From positions 1,922,001 to 1,986,000 of the forward strand of contig NZ_CP049916.1 of assembly GCF_011578285.1 (NCBI RefSeq): DNA of 64,000 bases. Direction: 5' to 3'. Each line of letters starts with the position of its first letter. Position 1 is the first letter of the stretch. The notes under the pieces were generated by a model. The model was not told the origin of the DNA and made no database searches. It was given only the letters and a program-made list of their open reading frames with translations. This stretch comes from Acinetobacter lanii. GTDB taxonomy: Bacteria; Pseudomonadota; Gammaproteobacteria; Pseudomonadales; Moraxellaceae. A program made the translations under genes and the position numbers. This document shows positions 9,710 through 18,382 of the stretch, one piece after another.

Positions 9710-9886
9710 TATATTTGCACTTTTGTGAAGATTGGTTAATCAATACGATAAGAATCTTTAAGTGACTATTTTTGATCATTTTAATGATTCATATTATTTT
9801 TATTGATAAAGCTAAGCGCTAAATCAGAAATGGTTTAAATAGATGAGCTTTGATTTCAGGATTCGGTTTCCCTATAAAATATCCAT

Positions 9887-9923
9887 ATAAAAAATAAGCC
9901 TTAATGTACGCATTAAGGCTTAG
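9887..9923 (-). terminator. Rho-independent terminator-like hairpin
   Basis: A 12-bp perfect stem (TAAGCCTTAATG / CATTAAGGCTTA) with a 4-nt loop. On the minus strand it is followed by TTTTTTATATG, giving the stem plus T-run of an intrinsic terminator. It would stop minus-strand transcripts from the right before they enter the siderophore promoter. Confidence 0.6.
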
Positions 9924-10017
9924 AAAGGAGTTAAAGGGCCACATTAAACCCTAAACACATTTATTTTTAAGACTTCAATCCATAAACTTCTTTCATTAAA
10001 TAATTTTCACCCTATTA

Positions 10018-10380
10018 AAATTTAATAATGAATATTCCCACTCCTTTTAGGAGAGGGCTAAGGAGAGGTTATTTTTAGTTTAAAGTACCCTCATCCTCTT
10101 GCGAAGCAGTGCTTCTCATCCCAGAGGGAGAAGGAAATTTCATTGATCATTTAGATTGTGCTTCTATTTCCATTTTTTTAATTTTTGAAAGAACATTAAT
10201 AGACTTCTTGCATAAATCAAATTTTAACCACGATTTAATTCATAATGGAAATCCCCTCTCCTTTTAAAGGAGATGAGTATCCTCAGAATATATTCGGAGT
10301 ACGCAAGGGAGAGGATTTATATGAAAATTTTCCTCATCCTGCCCATCTCGCAAAGTGAAAAGGAACCTTTCCATCTTCAT
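10018..10380. repeat. Two degenerate copies of an intergenic repeat
   Basis: Copy one (about 10018-10140) and copy two (about 10237-10375) share the order of motifs: TTTAAT..AATG, a CTCCTTTTAgGAG-type hairpin, AAGG-AGAGG, a T-rich gap, CCTCATCCT, and GAAAAGGAA. The copies are imperfect and differ by small insertions. The pattern resembles dispersed palindromic (REP or miniature-element) sequence, but copy number elsewhere cannot be judged from one window. Confidence 0.45.
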
Positions 10381-10461
10381 TTTATTATTTAATTTTGAAC
10401 ATTTTCGACTGTAGCTAGAGATCTAATAATATCCAATTTAAGCATTGAATGCTGGTTACGA

Positions 10462-10941
10462 TTAATCCAATACATCTACAAATTGAGCAGACAGCACCTG
10501 TGCCAAATCTTGAGGTTTTAGACCAATATCCAAACCGCGTTTACCGCCACTGACATACATTTTGCTCAAAGATTCTGCACTTGCATCAATCACCGTTTTC
10601 AGGCGTTTTTTTTGCCCCACTGGACTGATCCCCCCCACCAAATAACCAGACAAACGTTCTGCGATTTTTGGATCTGCCATCTGCAGTTTTTTACAGCCAA
10701 ATGCTGCTGCTACTTTTTTCAGATTCAACTGGTGATTGACCGGTAGTACAGCCACGAAGTAATTTTTGTCATCTGTGACCATTAATGTCTTAAACACTTC
10801 TTCAAGTTTCAGATTCAGTTTTTCAGCCGCTTCTAATCCAAAACTTTTGGCATTGGCATCATGCTCATATTCGTGAATGGAATATTCAATTTTATTACTT
10901 TTCAAAACTTTACATGCTGGAGTCATTTCACTATCTTTCAT
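10462..10941 (-). CDS. ybaK: Cys-tRNA(Pro) deacylase, YbaK/EbsC family
   Basis: A 159-residue single-domain protein that hydrolyses mischarged Cys-tRNA(Pro), an aminoacyl-tRNA proofreading activity acting in trans. Family features: 'YSIHEYEHD' near residue 20, 'LNLKLEEVFKTLMV' near residue 43, the lysine-bearing 'LNLKKVAAAFGCKKLQMADP' around residues 73-92, and 'GYLVGGISPVGQKKRLKTVID' near residue 100. Length matches the family. It stands alone: the siderophore locus lies 860 bp away and the next gene is divergent. Confidence 0.92.
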   Translation of the reverse strand: MKDSEMTPACKVLKSNKIEYSIHEYEHDANAKSFGLEAAEKLNLKLEEVFKTLMVTDDKNYFVAVLPVNHQLNLKKVAAAFGCKKLQMADPKIAERLSGYLVGGISPVGQKKRLKTVIDASAESLSKMYVSGGKRGLDIGLKPQDLAQVLSAQFVDVLD

Positions 10942-11060
10942 GATTTTCGAACATGTTGAATTATATGCCCTTTCTCAAAACTTGTTAATTTGCTTAGGCT
11001 ATTTATTTGATTGTACAAGCCATTCAAATTTGCTTAAAATTAAATCAAATATAAATAAAA

Positions 11061-11717
11061 ATGATAACAATGCCATCCATTTATCAATTGAAACCTGCCT
11101 TTCAAAATCTACTCCGCCCATGGGTCCAAAGACTGTTTAGCCTCGGCATCACCGCCAATATGGTGACACTGTTTGCCATGTTAATTTCTTTGGCTGTGGC
11201 GGGCTTTATTTATTTTTATTATCAACATCATGCACCTTCACTGTGGTTGTTGATCTTCCCGATATGGATGTTAATCAGAATGGCATTCAATGCGGTTGAT
11301 GGTATGTTGGCACGTGAGTTCGGTCAGCAATCGCATTTAGGGGCTTATTACAATGAGCTATGTGATGTGATTTCGGATACGGCGCTTTATAGCTGCCTCA
11401 TGTGTTTTGGTTTTATTCAGCCACAGTTACTTTTAGCAGTGGCTTTTTTGGCCAATTTGTCTGAATATGCTGGTGCCATGGCACCTCTAATTGGTCAAGC
11501 ACGTCGTTATGACGGTCCGATGGGCAAAAGTGACCGTGCGTTTTGCTTTAGTGTGGTGGTGATCATAATCATGATCTTCCCCTATTTCTCAGCCAATGAA
11601 ACGATGCTTAGCGATATCATCAATACGATCTTTGCCATCATTAGCTTACTATTGTGTTCTACCCTGTATAATCGAATTAAAAATAGCTTGGCTGACGCGC
11701 ATAACTTGATTAAATGA
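11061..11717 (+). CDS. ynbA: CDP-alcohol phosphatidyltransferase family protein, YnbA-like
   Basis: Polytopic membrane enzyme of 218 residues, the type that transfers phosphatidyl from CDP-diacylglycerol to an alcohol. The signature is 'NAVDGMLAREFGQQ...LGAYYNELCDVISD' at residues 75-105. The usual motif is Dxx-DG-xx-AR-...-GxxxDxxxD; here the first and third Asp positions are both Asn. From memory, E. coli YnbA shows the same N...DG...AR pattern, so this appears to be a subfamily trait. It is the first gene of the six-gene ynb-like cluster. The alcohol acceptor is unknown. Confidence 0.85.
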   Translation: MITMPSIYQLKPAFQNLLRPWVQRLFSLGITANMVTLFAMLISLAVAGFIYFYYQHHAPSLWLLIFPIWMLIRMAFNAVDGMLAREFGQQSHLGAYYNELCDVISDTALYSCLMCFGFIQPQLLLAVAFLANLSEYAGAMAPLIGQARRYDGPMGKSDRAFCFSVVVIIIMIFPYFSANETMLSDIINTIFAIISLLLCSTLYNRIKNSLADAHNLIK

Positions 11718-11875
11718 ATGCGACAAAATTGTACCGACTGAATGTCGTGTATTGATATCAGCGTATTTTGATCCGCTGCTATGAATAGAAGATATGAATA
11801 AAAATTCAAAACCCAATTTTAAAAATAATGACCTTAAGCAGTTTAAGGCTAATGACATAAGAATGAGAATCTCAC

Positions 11876-13684
11876 ATGCATCACAATACACAGCACACCT
11901 TTGTCACCCACGATCAAACCAAATTGTTTTATCAACATTGGGCATCCAAGCACACAGCAACTCCAACCCCATTCAAACAAGATCAATCCAACCATGATCA
12001 ATCTCACCATGCTCAAAGCACATCCGATAAAAAAGCCATTTTAGTCTTTCATCGCGGGCATGAACATTCAGGTCGAATGCTTCATTTGGTTGAAGAGTTA
12101 AATCTACCGGATTTTGATTTTTTTGCTTGGGATGCACGGGGGCATGGACAGTCACCCGGTGAACGTGGCGATGCACCGAGCTTTTCAGCCTGTGTGAAAG
12201 ACATTCAAGCTTTTGTACAACACATTCAAGAGCAATATGGCATTCAGTCTGAAAATCTAGCGATAATTGGCCAAAGTGTCGGGGCTGTCATGGCTGCAAC
12301 TTGGGTACATGATTATGCCCCCAAAATCCGTGCGCTTTGTCTTGCCTCACCTGCCTTCGACATTAAATTGTATGTGCCCTTTGCAGAACCCGGTTTACGG
12401 GTCTTAAATAAAATCAAAGGCAATTTTTTCATTCAAAGCTATGTCAAATCCAATATGCTGACCCATGATCTTGAACGTGCAGCAAGCTATGATGCCGACC
12501 CGCTGATTGCACGGGCAATTTCAGTTCGCATGCTTTTAGGCTTATACGATGCTTCCAAACGCATCGTGGATGATGCACAACATATTTTTGTACCCACCCA
12601 AATCCTTTGTTCAGGTTCAGATTTTGTGGTGCGCCGACAACCTCAACAGGACTTCTATCAAAAGCTCCCTCACCCACAAAAAGAGTTTCACATTTTAGAT
12701 GGGTTTTTCCATGACACACTTGGAGAAAAAAATCGGATTGTTGCGATGCAGAAAATACGTCGCTTTATCTTGCAATGTTTTGCTCAACCCTATCGAGCAC
12801 CCGATGTGTTAAATGCCGATAAAATTGGAGCAAGTTGCGCAATCGCTGAAAATCTAAGTGCAACACTGCCAGAAAAATCCCTCAAAAATGCATTTTGGCA
12901 ATTGATCAAGAACAATCTAAAAATCGGGAGTCTGTTCTCAACAGGCTTAAACATTGGAGAAAAGACCGGCTATGACTCAGGCAGTACCCTCGATTTTGTC
13001 TATCGCAATCAAACCGAAAGCCGTAATCCTGTCGGTAAAATCATCGATCGACAATATCTGAATGCCATTGGGTGGCGAGGAATTCGCGTCCGAAAACAAC
13101 ATATTGAGCAACTTTTTACTCGATATGCCGAAAAAATACAACAACATAAACCCCTGCATATTTTAGATATTGCCTCAGGGCATGGTCGTTATATTTTGGA
13201 TGCTGTGGCACAGTTAAAACAGCCGCCTGAATCCATTGTGCTCCGGGATTATAGCGAGATCAATGTCAAAGCAGGCACTGATCTTATTCAACAACGTGGT
13301 TTAAGCGCAATTGCACAATTTTTCCAAGCAGATGCCTTTGATGCTCAATCCTTAGCCTCCATTCAACCCAAAGCCTCTTTAGCCGTGGTTTCTGGGCTGT
13401 ATGAATTGTTCAGTGACAATGATCTGTTGCGTCAGTCCTTATATGGGCTAAGTCAAGCTGTGGAGCAAGGGGGCTATCTGATCTATACCGGACAAATCTG
13501 GCATCCTCAGCAAGCGTTTATTGCACGTGCACTGACCTCACATCGTGAGGGAGATGCGTGGGTCATGCGTCTGCGTTCACAGGCTGAAATGGATGCCTTG
13601 GTCGAGCAAGCCGGCTTTCAAAAAGTGAATCAATGTATCGATGAATACGGCATCTTTACCGTATCCGTTGCACAAAAAATTTAA
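11876..13684 (+). CDS. ynbC: Alpha/beta hydrolase - SAM methyltransferase fusion, YnbC-like
   Basis: Two-domain protein of 602 residues. Residues about 40-305 form an alpha/beta hydrolase ('LVFHRGHEHSGRM', 'DARGHGQSPGERG', nucleophile elbow 'GQSVG', and a late 'DGFFHDTLGE' holding the likely His). Residues about 360-600 form a class I methyltransferase with motif I 'ILDIASGHGRYILDAV'. The same fusion is found in E. coli YnbC (about 585 residues). A lysophospholipase-like or acyl-editing role with methylation of a lipid head group would fit the cluster, but no activity can be assigned. It lies 158 bp after ynbA and 72 bp before the phosphatase gene. Confidence 0.88.
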   Translation: MHHNTQHTFVTHDQTKLFYQHWASKHTATPTPFKQDQSNHDQSHHAQSTSDKKAILVFHRGHEHSGRMLHLVEELNLPDFDFFAWDARGHGQSPGERGDAPSFSACVKDIQAFVQHIQEQYGIQSENLAIIGQSVGAVMAATWVHDYAPKIRALCLASPAFDIKLYVPFAEPGLRVLNKIKGNFFIQSYVKSNMLTHDLERAASYDADPLIARAISVRMLLGLYDASKRIVDDAQHIFVPTQILCSGSDFVVRRQPQQDFYQKLPHPQKEFHILDGFFHDTLGEKNRIVAMQKIRRFILQCFAQPYRAPDVLNADKIGASCAIAENLSATLPEKSLKNAFWQLIKNNLKIGSLFSTGLNIGEKTGYDSGSTLDFVYRNQTESRNPVGKIIDRQYLNAIGWRGIRVRKQHIEQLFTRYAEKIQQHKPLHILDIASGHGRYILDAVAQLKQPPESIVLRDYSEINVKAGTDLIQQRGLSAIAQFFQADAFDAQSLASIQPKASLAVVSGLYELFSDNDLLRQSLYGLSQAVEQGGYLIYTGQIWHPQQAFIARALTSHREGDAWVMRLRSQAEMDALVEQAGFQKVNQCIDEYGIFTVSVAQKI

Positions 13685-13756
13685 TTCAGCGAGAACAGAT
13701 CATTGCTGCGCCAAACAAATTCGAATAAAAACCAATCATAAAGTGTGTAATTGAAG

Positions 13757-15160
13757 ATGCTAAAAAACTTGGAACGAGAACATGGAACTTGGAAGTGGGG
13801 ACTACTGTGTTTAGTGGTTTTAGCCCCATTGTTTTTTTTAAGCTATGGTTTTGCCAATCAATATGCTGCGAGTCTAAGCCATGTGCCCTCTATCGTATTT
13901 GACTGGGAAAAGCATATTCCGCTCTGGCCATGGACGATTGTGCCGTATTGGTCTATTGATCTGTTTTATGGGCTTTCACTGCTCTTGTGTTGGAATCGAT
14001 TCGAACTAAAACAACATACACTGCGCTTGCTATTGGCACAGTTGATCTCGATTGCTTGCTTTCTCCTGTTTCCGCTCAAATTTAGCTTTGAACGTCCTGA
14101 ATTTCAGGGTTTCTTTGGACTCTGGTTCGATGTATTGATGGGCTTTGACAAGCCCTTTAATCAAATGCCGTCCTTGCATATTGTACTGTTGGTCATACTT
14201 TGGGATTTTTATCGTCGGCATAGTCCAGCACATTTGAAGTACATCGTCGATGTTTGGTCTTTCTTAATTGCACTCTCCATCCTGACCACTTGGCAACATC
14301 ACTTTATTGATCTACCGACAGGGCTGATCGTGGGTGGTGTATGTATTTGGTTATTGCCTATCGAGACGATTTCACCTTTTAGTAAAGACTCTTTACAACG
14401 CTTAACCCCCAAGCATTTAAAGTTAGGGGGATATTATCTCTTGGCATCGATAGCACTCGGCATGATTGCTGGGTTATTCAAAGGGATCTTTCTTTGGCTC
14501 TACTCCCCGGCCATCAGCTTATTTTTGGATAGCTTGGCTTATTTTCTCGTGCGTCCGCATTTCTTCCAGAAAACTTCAAATGGACACATGAGTGCAGGAG
14601 CATGGATTTTATTTGCGCCTTATTTTTTATTTGCATGGTTGAATAGTCGCATTTGGACCAGAGCACATCCCGAAGATTCATTGCTCATCGACAATCAACA
14701 GCTTCAAATCTATTTGGGTCGAATTCCACATCCTAGCATTGCGCAAAAATACACCCTTCTCTTTGATTGTTGTGCAGAACTTCCTTGCTCAACATCCATA
14801 ACTCAGACTCAACCTCAACCTCAACCTCAATGCAATGGTCATTATGCAGCCTACCCAAGTCTAGATTTAATTCCATTACAAGCCAATCAGCTCCATCATG
14901 CTGTCGAACAATTGGATCAGCTCTATCAAGATTTTCAACAACCTGAATTAAAGCATCCAAAACTGCTGATTTTCTGTGCGCTGGGATACTCCAGAAGTGT
15001 TTCAATTTTGGCAGCATGGTTGATCAAACATCATCATTGTCAAAATGCACATGACGCCATGACATTCATCCAAAACGCCAGACCTTGGATCGTGCTCAAA
15101 GATGAGCAACTGAAAAACATCAATCTTTATGCATTGAAATTAAAAGGTTTAGCCCCCTGA
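13757..15160 (+). CDS. ynbD: PAP2 - dual-specificity phosphatase fusion, YnbD-like
   Basis: Membrane protein of about 467 residues joining two phosphatase modules. The N-terminal part has several membrane helices and PAP2 motifs 'MPSLH' and 'TTWQHHFIDLPTG'. The C-terminal 130 residues carry a CX5R loop, 'CALGYSRS', of the tyrosine/dual-specificity class. A polar linker contains a QP repeat. I prefer the ATG at 13757 over the TTG at 13751. E. coli YnbD has the same design. In this context it may dephosphorylate a phosphatidyl-X-phosphate intermediate, as PgpB or PTPMT1 do for PGP; that is inference. Its stop overlaps the next start. Confidence 0.88.
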   Translation: MLKNLEREHGTWKWGLLCLVVLAPLFFLSYGFANQYAASLSHVPSIVFDWEKHIPLWPWTIVPYWSIDLFYGLSLLLCWNRFELKQHTLRLLLAQLISIACFLLFPLKFSFERPEFQGFFGLWFDVLMGFDKPFNQMPSLHIVLLVILWDFYRRHSPAHLKYIVDVWSFLIALSILTTWQHHFIDLPTGLIVGGVCIWLLPIETISPFSKDSLQRLTPKHLKLGGYYLLASIALGMIAGLFKGIFLWLYSPAISLFLDSLAYFLVRPHFFQKTSNGHMSAGAWILFAPYFLFAWLNSRIWTRAHPEDSLLIDNQQLQIYLGRIPHPSIAQKYTLLFDCCAELPCSTSITQTQPQPQPQCNGHYAAYPSLDLIPLQANQLHHAVEQLDQLYQDFQQPELKHPKLLIFCALGYSRSVSILAAWLIKHHHCQNAHDAMTFIQNARPWIVLKDEQLKNINLYALKLKGLAP

Positions 15161-15579
15161 TGATGAATTTTTATGTGCTGTCTAAATTACTCAAACAAAC
15201 GCATTCTGTGCTGTGGTCTGGCTATTTGGCTTTACTGATATGCCTATATTTTCTTTTACATACTGCCATGACGGGTATTGTTGTTCATGTGATTTTTATC
15301 GCCCTCATTACGCTATCTTTGCTGCATCACTACATTTCATTTCGGGTGCAATTCGATGCCGATCTTTTAGATCAGTTCAGTCAAACCCATCATGATCAGC
15401 CTGAAAATATTGAACAGATGACTCAAGCATTGGATCAAAGTTTAATGTATTTTAAATTAATGCCAGCAGATAAAGCAGGACGGGATTGGGCGACCCGCTT
15501 TCGAGGTTGCCTTAAGCTTTTTAAAATTCAAATTCTACTGGTCATTTTGCAATGGATCTCGGTGATCTTATTATTTTAA
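15160..15579 (+). CDS. Small membrane protein of the ynb-like cluster
   Basis: A 139-residue protein with two hydrophobic N-terminal segments (about residues 20-60), a polar middle containing 'DADLLDQFSQTHHDQPENI' and 'DKAGRDWATRFRG', and a hydrophobic C-terminal segment. No domain recognised. The start overlaps the phosphatase stop by one base and the acyltransferase follows 25 bp later, so it is part of the operon. It may be an accessory or scaffold subunit; nothing in the sequence shows an activity. Confidence 0.75.
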   Translation: MMNFYVLSKLLKQTHSVLWSGYLALLICLYFLLHTAMTGIVVHVIFIALITLSLLHHYISFRVQFDADLLDQFSQTHHDQPENIEQMTQALDQSLMYFKLMPADKAGRDWATRFRGCLKLFKIQILLVILQWISVILLF

Positions 15580-15604
15580 TACGCATAATCAAAACGGGAA
15601 TAAC

Positions 15605-16300
15605 ATGAACAATTTACCCGAATCAAAAGCCGATCGAAACAATAAAATTAAACCCAACAATGTCTTGACGCAATCATGTGGCAGATTGATTGCGTTTTTA
15701 ACACGTCGTAGTGCACGTCTGCTGACAGGTGCTAGAAGTGTTTGGTTAGGCTGTGAGCCTGAAAGGAAGCAAAGAATCTATTATGCCAATCACAACAGTC
15801 ATATTGATTTTATCTTACTGTGGTCCTCTCTTCCTACTGACATTCGCAGAATGACCCGACCGATTGCGGCATCTGATTATTGGATGAAAGATGCTTTTCG
15901 TCGATTTCTGATTCAAGATACCTTTTCAGGTGTCACCATCAACCGCAATCGCAGTGATCAAAATGATCCTTTACAACCCGTCAAAGAGGTCTTGGCTGAT
16001 GGGTATTCCATTATTTTCTTTCCTGAAGGGACACGGAATCTAGAGGATGATATTGACCTATTAAATTTCAAAAGTGGTCTTTATCATTTATCGCAACAAT
16101 TTCCACATGTTGAACTGATACCTGTATGGATTTCCAACTTAAAAAGAGTCATGCCTAAGGGTTCAATTGTGCCCCTGCCGTTACTTTCAACTGTTATTTT
16201 TGGTACACCTTTAAACTTAAACGCCCATGACAATAAAACAGAATTTTTACATTACGCCCAACAAGAATTACTGAAACTTAAACAGGTAGAAAACCAATGA
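15605..16300 (+). CDS. Lysophospholipid acyltransferase, PlsC-like
   Basis: A 231-residue acyltransferase of the PlsC/1-acylglycerol-3-phosphate family. Motif I is 'NHNSHIDFILLW' (HX4D) near residue 62; motif III is 'FFPEGTRN' near residue 140. It lacks the strong membrane helices of some homologues. It would acylate lysophosphatidic acid or another lysophospholipid. In this cluster it would feed phosphatidic acid to the adjacent CdsA-like enzyme, whose ATG overlaps its stop by 4 bp. It is probably not the housekeeping PlsC, which should exist elsewhere in the genome. Confidence 0.88.
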   Translation: MNNLPESKADRNNKIKPNNVLTQSCGRLIAFLTRRSARLLTGARSVWLGCEPERKQRIYYANHNSHIDFILLWSSLPTDIRRMTRPIAASDYWMKDAFRRFLIQDTFSGVTINRNRSDQNDPLQPVKEVLADGYSIIFFPEGTRNLEDDIDLLNFKSGLYHLSQQFPHVELIPVWISNLKRVMPKGSIVPLPLLSTVIFGTPLNLNAHDNKTEFLHYAQQELLKLKQVENQ

Positions 16301-17241
16301 GCTTCAATAACTTGCAACAAACCTATGTTTTATTCGGCATTTTTGCAGCAATATTGGTTTTCGCATCATGCATAGGGTATATCCTCAAAAGAAAAACTGC
16401 CGCAAAACCCTCGCCAGTCATCGATAATTTAAATGCCCGAATTAATGCGTGGTGGGTCATGCTGATTGTGATTGGCGCTGCCATTTTAGTCGGCAATATG
16501 GCTTTTATTGTTCTGTTTGCATTGGTTTCACTGTTCGCATTACGCGAATTTATCAGTTTATTGCCGACCCGACGGGGTGACTATTTTCCATTATTGGTGG
16601 CATTTTATTTTGTCATCCCCTATCAATATTATTTAATTTATATCGATTGGTATGGCTTATATTCTATTTTTATTCCACTTTACGTGTTTTTACTCATCCC
16701 GATTGCAAGCTTAAAACAAGAAGATACCACCCATTTTTTAGAGCGCAGTGCCAAAATTCAATGGGGATTGATGATTTCAGTCTTTTGTATCTCCCATGTC
16801 CCCGCTTTACTCAATCTCAAATTAAAACACTTCGATGGTGAAGCGATTTGGCTTGCGATTTGGCTGATTATGGTGGTGCAAGCCTCTGATGTACTTCAAT
16901 ACGTTTGTGGCAAACTTTGGGGTAAGCATAAAGTTGCCCCTATATTGTCTCCATCAAAAACGGTAGAAGGTCTTTTAGGAGGGATTCTATTGGCCACTGC
17001 TTTGGGCACAGCCATGGCATGGCTAACACCTTTTACCTATTTCGAAGCAATATGTATTGGACTCGTGGTGTGTATATTTGGCTTTTTGGGTGGACTCGTG
17101 ATGTCCGCCATTAAACGCGATCGTGGTGTCAAGGATTGGGGGCAATTGATTCAAGGTCATGGAGGCATGCTGGATCGGATCGACTCAATTTGTTTCTCGG
17201 CACCTGTATTTTTCCATATTCTACGTTATTGGTGGGTGTAG
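16297..17241 (+). CDS. ynbB: Phosphatidate cytidylyltransferase, CdsA/YnbB-like
   Basis: Integral membrane enzyme of 314 residues that would convert phosphatidic acid and CTP to CDP-diacylglycerol. The CDS signature is clear: 'KVAPILSPSKTVEGLLGG' near residue 212, followed by 'SAIKRDRGVKDWG' and 'GHGGMLDRIDS' near residues 265-295. About eight membrane helices are visible. It closes the ynb-like operon and supplies the substrate for the CDP-alcohol transferase at the operon start. It is most likely a paralogue of the essential CdsA. Confidence 0.9.
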   Translation: MSFNNLQQTYVLFGIFAAILVFASCIGYILKRKTAAKPSPVIDNLNARINAWWVMLIVIGAAILVGNMAFIVLFALVSLFALREFISLLPTRRGDYFPLLVAFYFVIPYQYYLIYIDWYGLYSIFIPLYVFLLIPIASLKQEDTTHFLERSAKIQWGLMISVFCISHVPALLNLKLKHFDGEAIWLAIWLIMVVQASDVLQYVCGKLWGKHKVAPILSPSKTVEGLLGGILLATALGTAMAWLTPFTYFEAICIGLVVCIFGFLGGLVMSAIKRDRGVKDWGQLIQGHGGMLDRIDSICFSAPVFFHILRYWWV

Positions 17242-17631
17242 CGTTGCTATGGTTAATTATAAATACACGATATTCACGTAAGCCATAGCCTACATCAAAT
17301 GGCGTTTTATTCGCCTATACACGGGCTATAGACGAGCATACATTAGAAATAACAGGAAATAGGATGTTTCCGGAAACCTAAAACAATAATGATAAGTTTC
17401 TACATCAGGATGTGAGATAAAACCTCAGTTTTATCGCAAAGACTCATAAAAAAAGCTCAATTGTATTGAGCTTTTTTTATTGGCTGAGAGATAATGATCA
17501 ATTCAACATGTTTATTTAACTTGAAGATCATCATCAATACGCAAAGTTTAACAAAACTTAAAATTTCAAAAGTTTCATTTACTTGACCCATAGACTATTG
17601 CCCCATACTATCCCTATATCCTAGCTGTATA
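17242..17631. other. Intergenic region after the ynb-like operon
   Basis: 390 bp without a plausible gene. It holds a terminator near 17446-17480. The right end probably carries the promoter of the transglycosylase gene. Nothing else was recognised. Confidence 0.5.
17446..17480. terminator. Intrinsic terminator
   Basis: Stem AAAGCTCAAT / ATTGAGCTTT with a 3-nt loop, flanked by an A-run on the left and a T-run on the right, so it can work in both directions. It lies about 200 bp beyond the ynb-like operon. Confidence 0.7.
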
Positions 17632-18222
17632 GTGGTTTTGATTTTGTTCATTCTGTTTAAAACGCAAAAGCCTCGTTCTTCATTTACTCAGCCATTTTTC
17701 AATTGGAAAATAATCACTCTTTCACTCTGCTTAAGTGCATTGGCAGGCTGTTCAAGCCTCGGTGGTGGCTCCGTAGAAAAACGCGCAGGAAAATTAGCTG
17801 TGGGTATTCAAAAAGCCTACCGTGTTGATGCAACGACTGCACAACGTGTTTCGCCGATGATTGTACAAAGCGCTGAACAATATGCTGTAGATCCAATTCT
17901 TATCGCAGCACTGATTCGTCAAGAATCTTCCTATCGGAACTCTGCCGTTTCGCCAGCAGGTGCTGTTGGTTTAACCCAGATTATTCCACGTTATTGGCAA
18001 CAAAGCTGTCCAGGTGACTTATTTCAAGAAAATATAAATATCAATTGTGGAACGTATGTACTTGCGCGCTACAACCAAAGAGCTGGAAACTGGAAGAAAG
18101 CATTGGCTTATTATAATGTTGGACCATCAGGTTATAACAATCAGCGAAAAATGAAAAAGCAAGGTAAGCGTTATGCTAAACAAGTGAAACAACACCAAAA
18201 AACACTCAAACAAGCACTTTAA
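17632..18222 (+). CDS. Lytic transglycosylase (SLT domain) lipoprotein
   Basis: A 196-residue predicted lipoprotein that would cleave peptidoglycan glycan strands from the periplasmic face of a membrane. A hydrophobic stretch ends in the lipobox 'LAGC' near residue 40. The SLT domain follows with the catalytic Glu in 'IRQESSYRNSAVSPAGAVGLTQI' and 'YYNVGPSGY' near residue 160. The C-terminus is very basic. The start is GTG at 17632, giving an N-region longer than usual before the lipobox, so the true start could lie further in. A terminator follows directly. Confidence 0.85.
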   Translation: MVLILFILFKTQKPRSSFTQPFFNWKIITLSLCLSALAGCSSLGGGSVEKRAGKLAVGIQKAYRVDATTAQRVSPMIVQSAEQYAVDPILIAALIRQESSYRNSAVSPAGAVGLTQIIPRYWQQSCPGDLFQENININCGTYVLARYNQRAGNWKKALAYYNVGPSGYNNQRKMKKQGKRYAKQVKQHQKTLKQAL

Positions 18223-18240
18223 AGTCTTAAACTCTCAAAT

Positions 18241-18266
18241 GAAGTGCCAACAATGGCACTTTTTTA
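18241..18266 (+). terminator. Intrinsic terminator of the transglycosylase gene
   Basis: Stem AAGTGCCA / TGGCACTT with a short loop followed by TTTTTT, 20 bp after the stop codon. Confidence 0.8.
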
Positions 18267-18295
18267 TGGGTATCCAAATTATCGTCCGCCCATCA

Positions 18296-18326
18296 AAAAG
18301 ACCCGGATGAATCCATCCGAGTCTCT
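18296..18326 (-). terminator. Intrinsic terminator of the MFS gene
   Basis: On the minus strand: GACTCGGATG, 4-nt loop, CATCCGGGTC, then TTTTT. It lies about 57 bp beyond the stop of the minus-strand MFS gene. Confidence 0.75.
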
Positions 18327-18382
18327 GTCCTGATTAAAATATCAGATTGTATTTTTATAAATGAATAAAATGGACTGAAACT

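Larger units (their letters stand above)
9600..10461. other. Gene-free stretch with promoter, hairpin and degenerate repeats
   Basis: This 860-bp region has no convincing open frame on either strand. It contains the siderophore promoter and Fur box at its left end, a strong hairpin near 9895-9922, and two degenerate copies of an intergenic repeat between about 10018 and 10380. The rest is A+T-rich with nothing recognised. Confidence 0.6.
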
